From Nibrella saemangeumensis (GTDB taxonomy: Bacteria; Bacteroidota; Bacteroidia; Cytophagales; Spirosomataceae): a stretch of 64,000 bases of DNA. Position numbers and translations under genes: made by a program. Where the stretch lies: positions 1 through 64,000 of the forward strand of contig NZ_BAABHD010000083.1 of NCBI RefSeq assembly GCF_039541915.1. Direction: 5' to 3'. The number at the start of each line of letters is the position of its first letter. Position 1 is the first letter of the stretch. The notes beneath the pieces were generated by a model, which saw nothing but the letters and a program-made list of their open reading frames with translations, had not been told where the DNA came from and did not search any database. Of the stretch, positions 26,489-35,364 are shown piece by piece.

Positions 26489-29185
26489 ATGAAGATATAT
26501 ACAGTTGCTTTTGTAAAGCTATTGGTATGCCTGTGTCCAATGCTGGCATATGCTCAGATTCAGGTAAGCTTTCCGGTCAGTCGGGCCGTATTTCAGCGAA
26601 ACCAGGCCAACAATGCCACTATTCGAATTACCGGTATCTATACCAATTCGGTCAATCGCATTGAAGCCAAAGTAAACGCCCGCGACGGCCAGGGCACCAG
26701 CAGCGACTGGCAGGTTATTCAATCCAATCCGCAGGGGGGCACATTTGCCGGCGATCTGACGGTTCAGGGAGGCTGGTACAACCTGGAAGTACGGGGTATG
26801 AGCGGAGACCAGCAGGTAGGCCATCAGGTAGTTGAACGCGTTGGGGTTGGGGAGGTATTTGTGATTGCCGGCCAGTCCAATGCACAGGGTATTAACCGAA
26901 CTTCGCCCGGCGCTACCGACGACCGCGTTAATGCGGTTAATTATTACGATCGGTTCGACTCGCAGAACGATCCCCCATTCCCGCAGTTTCAGAAGCTGGA
27001 AAGTCATATTGATGTAGCGCCGAGGGGGGAAGGTTCCTGGAACTGGGGCATGCTGGGTGATCAGCTCGCCCGCCGGTTGAATGTACCCATTCTATTCTTT
27101 AATGCCGCCTGGAGTGGTACGGCGGTTCGGAACTGGCGTGAGAGCATCGGCGGGGGCACCTCCTATAGTATATACATACCCGCAGCCTATCCAACAGGGC
27201 AACCGTACGCCAACCTCCGAATCGCGCTTCAGTTCTACGCACATATGTTAGGCGTACGGGCGGTACTCTGGCATCAGGGCGAAGCTGATAATTTTGCCAA
27301 TACAAGCGCAGATAGTTATGCATCCGATTTGCGGACGGTTATTGACCGCAGCCGGCAGGACTCAAACAAAAACGTGGCCTGGGTGGTAGCCCGAGCCTCC
27401 TACGATGACTTCAGAGGTAGTGATCAGAACGTGCTGGCAGGTCAGAATCAGGTTATCGGTGGTAATAACGTGTACCCTGGTCCAAATACAGACCAGATTC
27501 AGATACCCAGAAGTTCTCAGAGCGACGAGGTTCACTTTGGTCCTGGCGGATTGGTAGAGGTAGCAAATGCCTGGAACAACAGTCTGAACGATGCCTTTTT
27601 TGCCAATGCCCAGCCGATAGCCCCGGCATTGGCACCATCTGTATCCGTCGCCTGTGCCGATAATAATAACCTGCGGCTTACGGTTAATGGTAATTTCTCC
27701 GCTATAAACTGGAATACAGGCGAAAACGGACAGACCATTGTGCGGGGCGCAGGGTACTACCAGGCGAAGGTAAAAGATGGCAATGGGAACACACTGTTTT
27801 CAGCTCCTGTGCGGGTATCAGATGCCCCATCCATTGCTGCTTCCGGACCTACCACGTTCTGCGCCGGCGGCAGCGTTACGTTAAAGTCAAACTATACCAG
27901 CAACATAACCTGGAGTAATAATTTTAATGGAAGTGAACAGACGATAAACAGTCCTGGTACATTCTCCATCCGATACCGGGATGTCAGCGGTTGTGAGTTT
28001 TCTTCCGGTTCAGTCAACGTAGCAGTTAATCCCCTGCCGGGCGCACCATCAATCAATGCCGAAGGACCTACTACGTTCTGTCAGGGTGAGAATACGGTCC
28101 TGGTTGCTAACTCAGGGTTCAGTTACAACTGGAGTAACGGTGATCGTGGCCAGCGCATAGAGGTTCGTTCTCCGGGTACGTACTCCGCTACGGCTACCGA
28201 CCAGAACGGCTGTACCTCTCCGCCATCCTCAACTATTAATGTGGTGGTTAATCCGCTACCGCCAACACCCGTTATTGCCACCAGTGGGCCTACAACGTTC
28301 TGCGCGGACCAGAACGTAACCCTGACGGCTACTCAGGAGCAGGCGTATACCTGGGAAAGCGGGCAGTCATCGCGTAGTATCACCGTAAATCAGGCAGGTA
28401 ACTATGTTGTCCGGACGCGTAATGTCTTTAATTGCCTTTCGGCTCCTTCCAATGTCGTATCGGTTGTGGTCAATCCCTTACCGCCTTCTCCCAGGGTGAC
28501 GGCCAACGGCCGGACAACCTTTTGCGATGGTGATCAGGTAACCCTCACCGCTGAAAGTCCTCTGGAGAAAATCTGGAGTACGCAGGAGAAAGTCCCTACT
28601 ATTATCGTCACCAAGTCGGGTAACTATACTGCCAGAGTTGTCGATAACAACGGATGTTTCTCACCGCCAAGCGATAACATTCGGGTTGATGTAAAGCCGT
28701 TACCCAGTGAACCCGTTATCCAGCAGGTAGGTACCTACACGCTGGAGGCTACCGGAACATTGCTGGGTGATATGTATTACTGGCAGCGGGATACAGATTC
28801 ACTCGGTATTCAGAAGAACTTTATCAAGGCTACCAAGGCGGGTAATTATTCGGCCCGGTCGTTTATTGTGTACAGCAGTGATCTGACGTGCTATTCGACG
28901 CCATCAGCATCATTTCAGTTCATTCCCTTTACCGATAATCAGGGATTGAGTGTATACCCAAATCCAAGCCCGGAGAAAGAAGTGATTCTGGAGACTTTCG
29001 AGGATCTGAAGAATGCCTTAGTCACCGTGTATACCTTGTCGGGACAGCAGTTATTCACCACCACGGTTGAGGAGTTTAACGAGCGCAAACGTTTGGATTT
29101 ACGAGGGTTGGCGGCCGGTTCTGTTATCATTCAGGTGAGATCTGCAAACTTCAACGTAGCCAAGCGGGTAATTTTGGGTTGGTAA
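26489..29185 (+). CDS. SASA-type (sialate O-acetylesterase-like) SGNH esterase with T9SS tail
   Basis: 898 residues. Signal peptide to about residue 22 (MLAYAQ). The esterase domain (about 115-375) has GQSNAQG with nucleophile Ser130, the WHQGEADN block and an Asp-x-x-His pair in SDEVHFG, as in the DUF303/SASA esterases that remove acetyl groups from sugars. Then come four Ig-like repeats of about 80 residues, each opening with a (G)PTTFC or RTTFC phrase and ending near NPLP. The C-terminus (LSVYPNPSPEKEVILETF through RVILGW) is a type A type IX sorting domain, so the protein is surface-bound or secreted. It is followed 39 bases later by a paralogue. Confidence 0.88.
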   Translation: MKIYTVAFVKLLVCLCPMLAYAQIQVSFPVSRAVFQRNQANNATIRITGIYTNSVNRIEAKVNARDGQGTSSDWQVIQSNPQGGTFAGDLTVQGGWYNLEVRGMSGDQQVGHQVVERVGVGEVFVIAGQSNAQGINRTSPGATDDRVNAVNYYDRFDSQNDPPFPQFQKLESHIDVAPRGEGSWNWGMLGDQLARRLNVPILFFNAAWSGTAVRNWRESIGGGTSYSIYIPAAYPTGQPYANLRIALQFYAHMLGVRAVLWHQGEADNFANTSADSYASDLRTVIDRSRQDSNKNVAWVVARASYDDFRGSDQNVLAGQNQVIGGNNVYPGPNTDQIQIPRSSQSDEVHFGPGGLVEVANAWNNSLNDAFFANAQPIAPALAPSVSVACADNNNLRLTVNGNFSAINWNTGENGQTIVRGAGYYQAKVKDGNGNTLFSAPVRVSDAPSIAASGPTTFCAGGSVTLKSNYTSNITWSNNFNGSEQTINSPGTFSIRYRDVSGCEFSSGSVNVAVNPLPGAPSINAEGPTTFCQGENTVLVANSGFSYNWSNGDRGQRIEVRSPGTYSATATDQNGCTSPPSSTINVVVNPLPPTPVIATSGPTTFCADQNVTLTATQEQAYTWESGQSSRSITVNQAGNYVVRTRNVFNCLSAPSNVVSVVVNPLPPSPRVTANGRTTFCDGDQVTLTAESPLEKIWSTQEKVPTIIVTKSGNYTARVVDNNGCFSPPSDNIRVDVKPLPSEPVIQQVGTYTLEATGTLLGDMYYWQRDTDSLGIQKNFIKATKAGNYSARSFIVYSSDLTCYSTPSASFQFIPFTDNQGLSVYPNPSPEKEVILETFEDLKNALVTVYTLSGQQLFTTTVEEFNERKRLDLRGLAAGSVIIQVRSANFNVAKRVILGW

Positions 29186-29224
29186 TTTGAATCTGTTCGT
29201 AAACTTGTCTATGTTTAACCTACT

Positions 29225-31378
29225 ATGAGAAAATGCTCATTGAGTAAAGGATGGCTGACATTCCTGGGCTTGTTTGCCGCCGTAGCGAGTGGGCAGGCTC
29301 AAAACGGGAATACAGACGGGAGCGTTGTTAAAATAACGTACCCGCAAAGTCGCGCCGTTTTCCAGCGAGGTAACGATAATGTTAGTAACATATTTATTTC
29401 CGGAAATTATTATCAGCCAGTAGATAGTATTCAGGCCAGGGTACTCGCCGAAGTGCCGGGCCAGGGTATCAATACCGACTGGACTACCGTACAACGCAAA
29501 CCTCAGGGCGGGGTTTATCAGGGTCCATTACGCGTATTTGGTGGTTGGTACCGGCTGGAGGTTCGCGCTATGTCCAGAGGGGCAGTTATTGGGCAGGATG
29601 TGATGCGGAAGGTTGGCGTGGGCGAAGTTTTCATTATAACCGGACAGTCAAATGCCCAGGGGTTTCAGGATTACGGAGCCGCCGGAGCCGCCGACGATCG
29701 GGTTAATGCCGTTGCGTACAATAATGTTACAGAAAACTCACTGGCCGATCCGCCAGCGCCTACCTTTACCCAGCTCAACGCCAGTGCACTCATTGGGCCA
29801 CGGGGGCAAAGTGCATGGTGCTGGGGTATGCTGGGTGATCTGATTGCCCAGCAGTATAATGTTCCGGTACTGTTTATCAATACAGCCTGGTCAGGAACAA
29901 CTATCCGCAACTGGACTGAAAGTGCAAATGGTCAGATAACCAAAAATATATTTGCAATAGGAACCCCTTTCGAGAATTTTCCGCAGGGGATGCCCTATGC
30001 AAACCTCGTGATTGCGTTACGCTATTATTGCTCTTTACAGGGCTTGCGGGCTGTCTTATGGCAGCAGGGTGAAACCGATAATATCCCGTTACGGCTGGGC
30101 AGAGAGGAGTACCGGGCCGCCATGCAGTTTTTGGTCAACAAAACACGAGCAGATACCGACCGCTACCCAGCCTGGATCCTGGCACGTTCTTCTTTTAACG
30201 CCGGCGAAACCAGCCAAAATATCATTCAGGCACAGAACGACGTCATTAATACTTATAATAACAATGTATATCCCGGCCCTTACACAGATGTAATTCAGAT
30301 CCCGCGGCCAGATGGTGTCCACTTTTCCGGTGATGGTCTGCGGCAACTCGCTCAAGCCTGGTACGAAAGCATGAACACGGTGTTCTTTTCCAGTTCACTG
30401 CCTCTATTGCCATTGCCTTCTCCAACCGTCACCGTCACCTGTAATAGTACCAACAACGCGCTGACTGTATCACTGCCAGAGTTCTATAGTGCTTACCGGT
30501 GGCAATCGGGTCAGAATAGCCGATCCATAAATGTGACTCAGCCAGGTACCTACCGGGCTATTCTGAAAGATGCAAAAGGAAATACGTACATCACCCCGAC
30601 CATCGACATAACCGGGCCTATTCAGCCAGCTCAGCCCACCATTGCGCTGTCCCGGCAACCGAATGAACCGGCGGCCGCCCAGCAGCAGGTATGTGCCGAT
30701 TCTGCCCTTAGCTTAACCGGGATTTCGCCGGCATTAAACCAACTGGTCTGGAGTAATGGCGTGGCTAATCGGACAGTGGCCGTTGCAACGCCTGGTAATT
30801 ACACAGTGTTCGCTCAGAATATATATGGCTGCCAGTCGGCTCCTTCTGCGCCCATCAACCTGATTGTCCGGCCCAAACTGCAAACGCCAACTGTTGAACA
30901 GGTAGGCCCCTTCTCTATACAAGCCAGCTTTCCGGGTGTTGCTCCGGAGCAACAATTCGACTGGCGACGAGGAAGTAATTTGCTTAACCAGAACAAAATG
31001 GTAGCGAAAGTGACCACCAGTGGTACATACAGCGCCCGGACAAAGACCGTCTTTACACTCGGCACTGGTAATAACCTGACCTGTGTCTCTACCTTCTCGA
31101 ACACCCTGGATGTTGTGGTTGACGAAGATAATCTGGGGCTCAGCGTTTATCCGAATCCATCGAGAGACGGAAACATAGCCGTAGAGACCCTGGAGAATCT
31201 GCAAAACGCCCAAATTCAAATTTTTACCCTGAGCGGGCAGGAGGTGTTCTCCATGAAAGTACCTGTAATGGATGAGCGTAAAGTTATCAACGTGGCCGGG
31301 CTGACCCTGGGGCAATACATCGTTCGGGTTAAAGCCGATGGATTCAATGTCGCCAAACGGGTTCTGATTCTGCACTAG
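29225..31378 (+). CDS. SASA-type SGNH esterase with T9SS tail, paralogue
   Basis: 717 residues. Signal peptide (FAAVASGQAQ), the same N-terminal beta domain as its upstream neighbour (YPQSRAVFQRG), an esterase domain with GQSNAQG, WQQGETDN and the PDGVHFSG Asp/His pair, about two Ig-like units instead of the larger set in the neighbour, and a type A type IX sorting domain (LSVYPNPSRDGNIAVETL to KRVLILH). Similar overall sequence and tandem position show gene duplication followed by loss or gain of repeats. The block before the catalytic region has GQ in place of the HQ of the neighbour, which may alter specificity. Probably deacetylates surface or dietary glycans. Confidence 0.88.
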   Translation: MRKCSLSKGWLTFLGLFAAVASGQAQNGNTDGSVVKITYPQSRAVFQRGNDNVSNIFISGNYYQPVDSIQARVLAEVPGQGINTDWTTVQRKPQGGVYQGPLRVFGGWYRLEVRAMSRGAVIGQDVMRKVGVGEVFIITGQSNAQGFQDYGAAGAADDRVNAVAYNNVTENSLADPPAPTFTQLNASALIGPRGQSAWCWGMLGDLIAQQYNVPVLFINTAWSGTTIRNWTESANGQITKNIFAIGTPFENFPQGMPYANLVIALRYYCSLQGLRAVLWQQGETDNIPLRLGREEYRAAMQFLVNKTRADTDRYPAWILARSSFNAGETSQNIIQAQNDVINTYNNNVYPGPYTDVIQIPRPDGVHFSGDGLRQLAQAWYESMNTVFFSSSLPLLPLPSPTVTVTCNSTNNALTVSLPEFYSAYRWQSGQNSRSINVTQPGTYRAILKDAKGNTYITPTIDITGPIQPAQPTIALSRQPNEPAAAQQQVCADSALSLTGISPALNQLVWSNGVANRTVAVATPGNYTVFAQNIYGCQSAPSAPINLIVRPKLQTPTVEQVGPFSIQASFPGVAPEQQFDWRRGSNLLNQNKMVAKVTTSGTYSARTKTVFTLGTGNNLTCVSTFSNTLDVVVDEDNLGLSVYPNPSRDGNIAVETLENLQNAQIQIFTLSGQEVFSMKVPVMDERKVINVAGLTLGQYIVRVKADGFNVAKRVLILH

Positions 31379-31401
31379 ACAATTTGGTCTTCATTAGTAT
31401 A

Positions 31402-31428
31402 AGCCCTTCCTTCACAGGAGGGCTTTTT
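31402..31428 (+). terminator. Terminator after the esterase pair
   Basis: AGCCCT (31402-31407) pairs with AGGGCT (31419-31424) with inner C-G pairs and a short loop, followed by a T-run. It separates the esterases from the nuo promoter. Confidence 0.8.
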
Positions 31429-31464
31429 GTATTATATCCCGGTTGCCGACATGCAAGGTGTTTC

Positions 31465-31495
31465 TTGGTTAAGCAATCTTAATCTGCTAATTTTG
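31465..31495 (+). promoter_or_regulatory. Promoter of the nuo operon
   Basis: TTG at 31465-31467, 20-base spacer, TAATTTTG at 31488-31495. Spacing and both elements fit the Bacteroidota consensus. The nuoA start codon lies 85 bases downstream. Confidence 0.65.
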
Positions 31496-31579
31496 AAGTT
31501 GCTTTTGGCGGGAACAGAATGTCTCCGTTCAGAAAACCTTTGTGTACGATTTATAGCTAACTTGCAGCGCTTTTAGCGC

Positions 31580-31966
31580 ATGTTAACACATATGGAATCA
31601 ACAACATACTTACCGTCGGATTATCTTCCGGTTGTAATTCAATTGGGATTAGCGCTGGCTTTCATTGTCGGTACCATGATTGTCACCCACATGATTGGTC
31701 CAAACCGGAAGAGCGAAAAGAAGGATGAACCCTTTGAGAGCGGAATTCCGGTACAGGGAGATGCCCGCACGCCAATCTCCATCAAATACTTCCTGATCGC
31801 GATTGTGTTTGTCCTGTTCGACGTAGAGGTAATTTTCCTTTATCCCTGGGCTGTAAACTTCAAAAGTCTGGGTATGACAGGCTTTATTGAAATGATTCTG
31901 TTTATGGGGTTATTGCTGGCAGGATTCTACTATATCATTCGTAAAGGAGTCCTGAAATGGGAGTAA
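31580..31966 (+). CDS. nuoA: NADH-quinone oxidoreductase subunit A
   Basis: 128 residues with three membrane helices (about 16-38, 68-90, 97-119). Conserved sequences FESGIPVQGDARTPISIKYF and FVLFDVEVIFLYPWAV identify NuoA, with the Glu/Asp residues of the quinone-site loop. An alternative ATG at 31592 would remove four residues. It is the first gene of the complex I operon and contributes to the membrane arm at the junction with the peripheral arm. Confidence 0.97.
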   Translation: MLTHMESTTYLPSDYLPVVIQLGLALAFIVGTMIVTHMIGPNRKSEKKDEPFESGIPVQGDARTPISIKYFLIAIVFVLFDVEVIFLYPWAVNFKSLGMTGFIEMILFMGLLLAGFYYIIRKGVLKWE

Positions 31967-32024
31967 TCTACTGAACGGATAGACATGATTATTCGTTCTT
32001 ATTTCGGACATAACGAAAACACCT

Positions 32025-32570
32025 ATGGCAAGTAATATAAAGATGGTTGAAGCGCCTGAAGGCCATACCGGCGAAGGGTTCTTTGCCACTTCAATGGATA
32101 AACTGATTGGTATGGCCCGGGCCAATTCGCTTTGGCCCTTACCGTTTGCAACCTCCTGCTGTGGCATTGAGTTCATGGCAACCATGGGAGCGCATTACGA
32201 TATTGCCCGTTTTGGGGCGGAGCGTCCGAGCTTCTCACCCCGTCAGGCCGATGTGCTATTGGTAGCCGGAACCATTGCCAAGAAAATGGCTCCGGTGCTG
32301 AAGCAGGTTTATTTGCAAATGGCCGAACCTCGCTGGGTAATTGCCATCGGTGCCTGTGCCTCCAGCGGAGGTATTTTTGATACCTACAGTGTATTGCAGG
32401 GTATTGACCGGGTTATTCCGGTAGACGTGTATGTTCCCGGTTGTCCGCCCCGTCCTGAACAGATCCTTGAAGGGCTGATGCAGGTGCAGGAACTCGCCAA
32501 AAATGAATCGCTGCGCCGGCGTAATCAGCCCGAGTACCAGGCGTTGCTGGAATCGTATAACATCGAATAA
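32025..32570 (+). CDS. nuoB: NADH-quinone oxidoreductase subunit B
   Basis: 181 residues. The N2 [4Fe-4S] ligands are visible: tandem Cys45-Cys46 in ATSCCGIEF, Cys111 in GACASSGG and Cys140 in VPGCPPRP. It carries the last cluster before the quinone in complex I. It lies 58 bases after nuoA. A perfect 12-bp hairpin follows between nuoB and nuoC. Confidence 0.98.
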   Translation: MASNIKMVEAPEGHTGEGFFATSMDKLIGMARANSLWPLPFATSCCGIEFMATMGAHYDIARFGAERPSFSPRQADVLLVAGTIAKKMAPVLKQVYLQMAEPRWVIAIGACASSGGIFDTYSVLQGIDRVIPVDVYVPGCPPRPEQILEGLMQVQELAKNESLRRRNQPEYQALLESYNIE

Positions 32571-32577
32571 CCGCTAT

Positions 32578-32620
32578 AGAAACAGCCATGAGCCCTAACT
32601 TGACGTTTATGGCTGTTTCT
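32578..32620 (+). promoter_or_regulatory. Intra-operon hairpin between nuoB and nuoC
   Basis: Perfect 12-bp arms AGAAACAGCCAT (32578-32589) and ATGGCTGTTTCT (32609-32620), 19-base loop, no T-run. More likely an RNA processing or stability element than a terminator. Confidence 0.6.
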
Positions 32621-32641
32621 GCCAATCACTCACTATAAAAC

Positions 32642-33142
32642 ATGCTGACAAACCAGGAAGTAGCCGAAGAGCTGATCCGACAGTTTGGGGAAGATGTATA
32701 TGATTTTGAAGATCCGTTTGGGCTGCTGACGCTGTCAACAACGCGGGAGCAGCTTATTCCGATGCTTCAATACCTGAAAGACCATAAGGCATACCAGATT
32801 AACTTTCTGACCGATCTTACCGGGATTCATTATCCCGATGATCCGGGCCGGGAGTTTTGTGTCGTATATCACGCGCACAGTCTGGTACATAACTTCCGTA
32901 TCCGCATCAAGGTATTTCTGTCTGAAGCTGATCTGCATATTCCGTCGGCGACGGTGCTGTATGCCTGCGCCAACTGGATGGAGCGCGAAACCTACGATTT
33001 CTTTGGCATCATTTTCGACGGACACCCAAATCTGGTCCGGATTCTGAATATTGATGAGATGGATTATTTCCCGATGCGGAAAGAGTATCCGCTGGAAGAT
33101 CAGACCCGTGAGGATAAAATTGATGCGCTTTTCGGCCGTTAA
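32642..33142 (+). CDS. nuoC: NADH-quinone oxidoreductase subunit C
   Basis: 166 residues of the 30-kDa subunit family, with the signature YDFFGIIFDGHPNLVRIL and the closing DYFPMRKEYPLEDQ. It forms part of the peripheral arm near subunits B and D. It is separate from nuoD here, not a fused nuoCD. It ends 12 bases before the nuoD start. Confidence 0.96.
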   Translation: MLTNQEVAEELIRQFGEDVYDFEDPFGLLTLSTTREQLIPMLQYLKDHKAYQINFLTDLTGIHYPDDPGREFCVVYHAHSLVHNFRIRIKVFLSEADLHIPSATVLYACANWMERETYDFFGIIFDGHPNLVRILNIDEMDYFPMRKEYPLEDQTREDKIDALFGR

Positions 33143-33154
33143 CGCAACAAGCTA

Positions 33155-34390
33155 ATGAACACAGTTTTTGATGTAGCCAATAGAGCCGACGTGCCTGCCA
33201 AGGCCGGCGGCCAACTTCAATACGATAACGAACTCACTACCCTTAACCTCGGTCCTACCCACCCTGCCACCCACGGTATCTTCCAGAACATTCTGCAGAT
33301 GGATGGGGAGAAGATCGTCTCGGGCGAGCAGACCATCGGGTATATCCACCGGGCGTTTGAGAAAATTGCCGAGCGCCGGCCCTTTTACCAGATTACCACC
33401 CTGACCGACCGGATGAACTACTGTTCGTCGCCGATCAATAACATGGGCTGGCATATGACGGTAGAGAAGCTACTGGGCGTTCAGGTGCCGAAGCGGGCGC
33501 AGTACATCCGGGTCATTATGATGGAGCTGGCGCGCATTGCCGATCACCTCATCTGTAATGGCATCCTGGGCGTTGATACGGGCGCATTCACGGGCTTCCT
33601 GTACCTGTTTGAGGAGCGCGAGAACATCTACGAAATTTACGAAGAGATGTGTGGTGCTCGTCTGACCACCAACATGGGTCGTATCGGTGGTATGGAGCGT
33701 GACCTCTCACCGGAAGCACTGCGCAAAATCCGGGCGTTCGTCAAGCGTTTCCCGAAAGTGCTCAAAGAGTTTGAGAGTTTATTTAACCGGAACCGCATTT
33801 TCATGGATCGCATCATTGATGTGGGTCCCATTACAGCGGAGCGGGCGCTGAGCTACGGCTTTACAGGGCCTAACCTGCGTGCTGCCGGTGTCGACTACGA
33901 CGTGCGGGTGATGAATCCGTATTCATCGTACGAGGACTTCGAGTTTGATATTCCCGTTGGGGAAAACGGCGATACCTACGACCGCTTCATGGTGCGCAAC
34001 GAAGAAATGTGGCAAAGCCTGCGCATCATTGAGCAGGCACTGGAGAACCTGCCGGAAGGCCCCTACTACGCCGACGCGCCAGAATACTACCTGCCACCGA
34101 AGCAGGAGGTGTACCGCAATATGGAGGCCTTGATTTACCACTTCAAAATTGTAATGGGTGAGATCGACGCGCCGGCTGGTGAAGTATACCACGCGGTTGA
34201 AGGGGGTAATGGTGAATTAGGCTTTTACCTGATCAGTGACGGCGGCCGGGCACCGTATCGCCTGCACTTCCGTCGGCCCTGCTTCATTTACTACCAGGCT
34301 TTTCCGGAGATGTGCAAAGGCTCGACATTGTCAGATGCCATTGTGATCATGAGTAGCCTGAACGTAATCGCCGGCGAACTGGACGCGTAA
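33155..34390 (+). CDS. nuoD: NADH-quinone oxidoreductase subunit D
   Basis: 411 residues of the 49-kDa subunit. Family sequences are LNLGPTHPATHGIFQN, YIHRAFEKIAERR, the quinone-site His/Tyr region near the N-terminus and GEVYHAVEGGNGELGFYL. The C-terminus ends in NVIAGELDA, close to the GEVDR-type end of the family. It forms the quinone pocket with NuoB. It is followed by an unusual gene (DUF29) before nuoE. Confidence 0.97.
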   Translation: MNTVFDVANRADVPAKAGGQLQYDNELTTLNLGPTHPATHGIFQNILQMDGEKIVSGEQTIGYIHRAFEKIAERRPFYQITTLTDRMNYCSSPINNMGWHMTVEKLLGVQVPKRAQYIRVIMMELARIADHLICNGILGVDTGAFTGFLYLFEERENIYEIYEEMCGARLTTNMGRIGGMERDLSPEALRKIRAFVKRFPKVLKEFESLFNRNRIFMDRIIDVGPITAERALSYGFTGPNLRAAGVDYDVRVMNPYSSYEDFEFDIPVGENGDTYDRFMVRNEEMWQSLRIIEQALENLPEGPYYADAPEYYLPPKQEVYRNMEALIYHFKIVMGEIDAPAGEVYHAVEGGNGELGFYLISDGGRAPYRLHFRRPCFIYYQAFPEMCKGSTLSDAIVIMSSLNVIAGELDA

Positions 34391-34414
34391 CCAAGAGGAA
34401 GGAAAGGAGGGCCT

Positions 34415-34855
34415 ATGAAACCCGACTGGCAGGATTTGATTGTAAACTCCCACCTGGAAACGGTGGGAGCCATTCGCAAATTGCTCGACGACAAGGAATA
34501 TGAAGAAGCCAGGGAAGGTCTGGACGAATTGTACGAAGCCATGTCGAAAGCAGAAAGGCGGGCGTTGATCAGTCAGTTGAGAAGGCTTATGCTCCATATT
34601 TTGAAGTGGCGGTATCAGCCGGATAAGCGGACAACCAGTTGGGTACGCAGCATTGTCAGCGCCCGGCAGGAGATTCGCGAGCTACAGGAAGATACACCCG
34701 TCTTAACAAATAGTTATATAGAGGAAATCTGGCATAAAGCTTTTGCTGGTGCCGTAGAAGAAGCAAAAGCTGAAATGAACCTTTCCCGTAAGGATAAATT
34801 TGAGCCTGCTGAACTAACCTGGCGGGAAGTCTTTGAGGACGAATACCTGCTGTAA
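34415..34855 (+). CDS. DUF29 protein inside the nuo operon
   Basis: 146 residues, soluble, largely helical. It resembles DUF29: SKAERRALISQLRRLMLHILKWRYQPDKRTTSW followed by a Glu-rich helical part and a closing TWREVFEDEYLL, all typical of that family. The start is preceded by AAGGAGG with four bases spacing (34404-34410), a strong Shine-Dalgarno for a Bacteroidota gene. It sits between nuoD and nuoE with 24- and 2-base gaps, so it must be co-transcribed. DUF29 proteins have no known function and are not a complex I subunit, so this is either an assembly factor or an inserted passenger. Confidence 0.8.
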   Translation: MKPDWQDLIVNSHLETVGAIRKLLDDKEYEEAREGLDELYEAMSKAERRALISQLRRLMLHILKWRYQPDKRTTSWVRSIVSARQEIRELQEDTPVLTNSYIEEIWHKAFAGAVEEAKAEMNLSRKDKFEPAELTWREVFEDEYLL

Positions 34856-34857
34856 GT

Positions 34858-35355
34858 ATGACCGAAACGCAAAACACCGTAGAGTTTACGCCGGAGCGAC
34901 TGGCGAAAGCGAAAGAAATAATTGCCCGCTACCCGGAAGGGAAGCAAAAGTCGGCCCTGCTGCCCTTGCTGCATGTTGCGCAGGAGCAGTGGGGCTGGCT
35001 GAGTCCGGAAGTGATGGACTACGTAGCCCGCATGCTCGACATCCAGCCGATTGAGGTGTATGAGGTTGCTACCTTCTATACCATGTTTCACATGGACCCG
35101 GTTGGCAAACATGTGATTGAATATTGCCGCACCGGACCTTGCTGCCTGATGGGTGGTGAAGAAGTATACGCCTACCTGAAGCAAAAGCTGGGCATTGATG
35201 CTGGTGAAACCACCGCCGATGGTCTGTTTACGCTGAAGGAGGTAGAATGCCTGGCCGCCTGTGGTATGGGGCCGGTATTCCAGATTCGGGAGAAGTATTA
35301 CACGCATCTGACAAACGAACGCGTCGACGAAATCATCAATGAACTGTCGAAATAA
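34858..35355 (+). CDS. nuoE: NADH-quinone oxidoreductase subunit E
   Basis: 165 residues, 24-kDa subunit with a thioredoxin-like [2Fe-2S] fold. The four ligands lie in CRTGPCC and CLAACGMGP. The N-terminal helical part (LPLLHVAQEQWGWL) is normal. It binds NuoF at the NADH end of complex I. It starts two bases after the DUF29 stop. Confidence 0.97.
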   Translation: MTETQNTVEFTPERLAKAKEIIARYPEGKQKSALLPLLHVAQEQWGWLSPEVMDYVARMLDIQPIEVYEVATFYTMFHMDPVGKHVIEYCRTGPCCLMGGEEVYAYLKQKLGIDAGETTADGLFTLKEVECLAACGMGPVFQIREKYYTHLTNERVDEIINELSK

Positions 35356-35364
35356 GCCGTAACA

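Noticed and set aside
30734..31375. 213-codon minus-strand open frame
   Set aside because: Antisense to the second esterase and ends in its terminator region; no motif.
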